Both the position numbers and the translations under genes were made by a program. 64,000 nt of DNA, from positions 62,001-126,000 of the forward strand of contig NZ_CANMJY010000012.1 in NCBI RefSeq assembly GCF_947498345.1. The letters are read 5' to 3'. Each line of letters opens with the position of its first letter. Position 1 is the first letter of the stretch. This DNA comes from an uncultured Winogradskyella sp. (lineage in GTDB: Bacteria > Bacteroidota > Bacteroidia > Flavobacteriales > Flavobacteriaceae). This document shows, piece by piece, positions 62,915 through 64,000 of this stretch. A model generated the notes under the pieces. That model was not told the origin of the DNA, did no database searches, and was given only the letters and a program-made list of their open reading frames with translations.

Positions 62915-62946
62915 AAAACACCAAAGAATTCTATCTCTGGTGTTTT
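62915..62946. terminator. Terminator between the decarboxylase and the universal stress protein
   Basis: AAAACACCA / TGGTGTTTT with a 14-nt loop, A/T-rich on both sides; serves convergent genes. Confidence 0.8.
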
Positions 62947-62986
62947 ACTTGATATTAAAAATCACTAACCAACTAAATATCAAGAA

Positions 62987-63820
62987 TTATATTTTAAAGG
63001 TCATAACTGGCAATGTAGAATGATTTGCTATATCCTCAGAGATACTGCCTTCTAAAAAATGTGCCAAGCCTTTTCTGCCATGTGTAGCTACAGCTATAAC
63101 GTCTGCTCCAATAGCATTAGCATAGTTTAAGATGCCTTTTTCTACAGAATAGTCTGAGACAATACTGACTTTTCTTAAATTTTCTAAATCGCCATCTGCT
63201 TTCTTTAAAAAATCAGAAACTTTTTTATCTATTTCTGTAGAGCTTTTAAAATTACCATCTGGTGAGTTTACATAAACCAAATGCATTTTTACACCAAGTT
63301 TATTAAATGTTAGTTTTGCTTTGAGATATGGTGCAACAGCATCATCAGAAAAGTCGCTTGCAAATACACCGTTTTCAAATTCTATTAAAATAGGATTGTG
63401 CTTTATGACTAAAACAGGTATATCAGAATGTCTCACTACCTTTTCGGTATTAGAGCCTATCAAAACTTCCTTAATTCCACTGGTTCCATGTGAACCCATA
63501 ACGATAAGATTAGCATCGTGCTCATTAACTACATCATTGACTTCACTCCATACTTTAAAATGTTTTATTATTGGAGTTATCTCAACACCTTCTAAATAAG
63601 GCTTATCTAAAAACGCTTCAAATTTTTTCTCAGCCAGCTTTAAATAAAAGACTGCTTCTTCATTTAGTGAGTCATTGCCTGCCGAAATAATAGCATTAGA
63701 TAATTCTAACATGTGTAAAACAATCAATTTAGAATTGTGTTTTTTAGCAATACTTGCTGCTGCTTCCAAAGCATATTCAGAATGCTCTGAAAAGTCTATA
63801 GGGACAATAATTTTTTTCAT
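62987..63820 (-). CDS. Tandem universal stress protein
   Basis: A 277-residue protein with two UspA domains (about 1-140 and 146-277). Both carry the ATP-binding G2xG9xG(S) pattern: MGSHGTSGIKEVLIGSNTEK and ATHGRKGLAHFLEGSISED. First strand MKKIIVPIDFSEHSEYALEA. Tandem Usp proteins are often induced under low oxygen. It starts 11 nt after the hemN stop, so it is probably in one operon with hemN. Confidence 0.93.
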   Translation of the reverse strand: MKKIIVPIDFSEHSEYALEAAASIAKKHNSKLIVLHMLELSNAIISAGNDSLNEEAVFYLKLAEKKFEAFLDKPYLEGVEITPIIKHFKVWSEVNDVVNEHDANLIVMGSHGTSGIKEVLIGSNTEKVVRHSDIPVLVIKHNPILIEFENGVFASDFSDDAVAPYLKAKLTFNKLGVKMHLVYVNSPDGNFKSSTEIDKKVSDFLKKADGDLENLRKVSIVSDYSVEKGILNYANAIGADVIAVATHGRKGLAHFLEGSISEDIANHSTLPVMTFKI

Positions 63821-63831
63821 AATCTTAGGTT

Positions 63832-64000
63832 TTAAATAGTCATAGAAAATAACTGAGTATCTGGCTTTTTACGCTGTAGTAACAAATCAAAAGCCATACA
63901 AATATTTCTAATAAAAGGTTTTCCTTTTTCTGTTACGGTCATTTGCTTTTCTTCAAACTCAATTAAGTCGTCTTGTTCAAATTCTTTAAGTTTTACAAGA
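63832..64000 (-). CDS. hemN: Oxygen-independent coproporphyrinogen III oxidase (HemN), C-terminal end, cut by window edge
   Basis: 56 codons plus stop are visible: the end reads LVKLKEFEQDDLIEFEE, then MTVTEKGKPFIRNICMAFD and QLFSMTI, matching the C-terminus of bacterial HemN (radical-SAM haem synthesis, anaerobic/microaerobic). The N-terminal radical-SAM part lies outside. Directly upstream of the universal stress protein gene on the minus strand. Confidence 0.85.
   Translation of the reverse strand, partial: LVKLKEFEQDDLIEFEEKQMTVTEKGKPFIRNICMAFDLLLQRKKPDTQLFSMTI

Noticed and set aside
1..64000. CRISPR arrays, tRNA or rRNA genes, insertion sequences, prophage
   Set aside because: No regularly spaced repeats, no cloverleaf ending in CCA, no transposase, integrase or phage structural gene was recognised in reading either strand.

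Overview
The window is about 64 kb of AT-rich chromosome from a bacterium of the family Flavobacteriaceae (phylum Bacteroidota), probably a marine or host-associated aerobe related to Winogradskyella, Psychroserpens or Olleya. The genus is an inference. The grounds are promoters of the Bacteroidota type (-7 box TAnnTTTG, found upstream of many genes here), type IX secretion (T9SS) sorting tails on secreted proteins, fused ccoN-ccoO, DUF4199, an L31 type B gene, a TonB-dependent receptor with an outer-membrane beta-barrel 3 domain, and the fadB-like/thiolase/acyl-CoA dehydrogenase operon order. No rRNA, tRNA, CRISPR array, insertion sequence, integrase or phage gene is seen, so this looks like a core-genome stretch with a few accessory pieces.

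Layout. 1-6.8 kb: GlmU-like nucleotidyltransferase (cut by the left edge), rpmE2, DUF4199, a polyprenyl-phosphate glycosyltransferase, phosphohexomutase and an ABC exporter. 6.8-12.6 kb: a secreted C1q-like protein, then two ECF sigma-factor cassettes facing each other around a YCF48-like lipoprotein. 12.7-24 kb: rsmB-like methyltransferase, a secreted nuclease, purL, acyl-CoA synthetase and a membrane-anchored LuxR-type regulator with a secreted partner. 24-30 kb: the MarR-headed beta-oxidation operon. 30-34.7 kb: a BlaI/BlaR1-like pair whose sensor protein carries a peptidoglycan amidase, and two T9SS cargo proteins. 34.9-41.7 kb: secreted or periplasmic propeller, CBM9 and peptidase (M28, M1) genes. 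41.7-46 kb: a LytS/LytTR two-component system divergent from a TonB receptor. 46-52 kb: an AAA+/VWA pair and a large propeller protein. 52-64 kb: an Fnr-like regulator, the copper ATPase ccoI, ccoS, ccoNO, ccoQ, ccoP, ccoG, ccoH and a SafE-like protein (a complete cbb3 oxidase locus), a broken PLP decarboxylase, a universal stress protein and the end of hemN.

How parts work together. The right end is a microaerobic respiration module. Two near-identical palindromes of the form ACATGA-N6-TCATrT lie at the same distance from the -7 boxes of ccoI and ccoS, and the first also overlaps the promoter of the divergent fnr-like gene, so one regulator probably controls the module and itself. In the middle, a TACTACA-N2-TGTAGTA palindrome sits on the blaI promoter, which predicts an autoregulated cell-wall sensing circuit with an amidase as the extracellular domain. 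A long palindrome and direct repeats lie between the LytTR system and the TonB receptor.

The less expected signals are two candidate small RNAs. One lies downstream of purL (plus strand, about 19855-19977); its predicted first transcribed bases pair with a stretch just before its terminator to close a rod-like fold. The other lies on the minus strand (about 7972-8055), with a promoter-like element, a C-rich loop hairpin and a terminator. Both were found by reading the sequence and are unverified.
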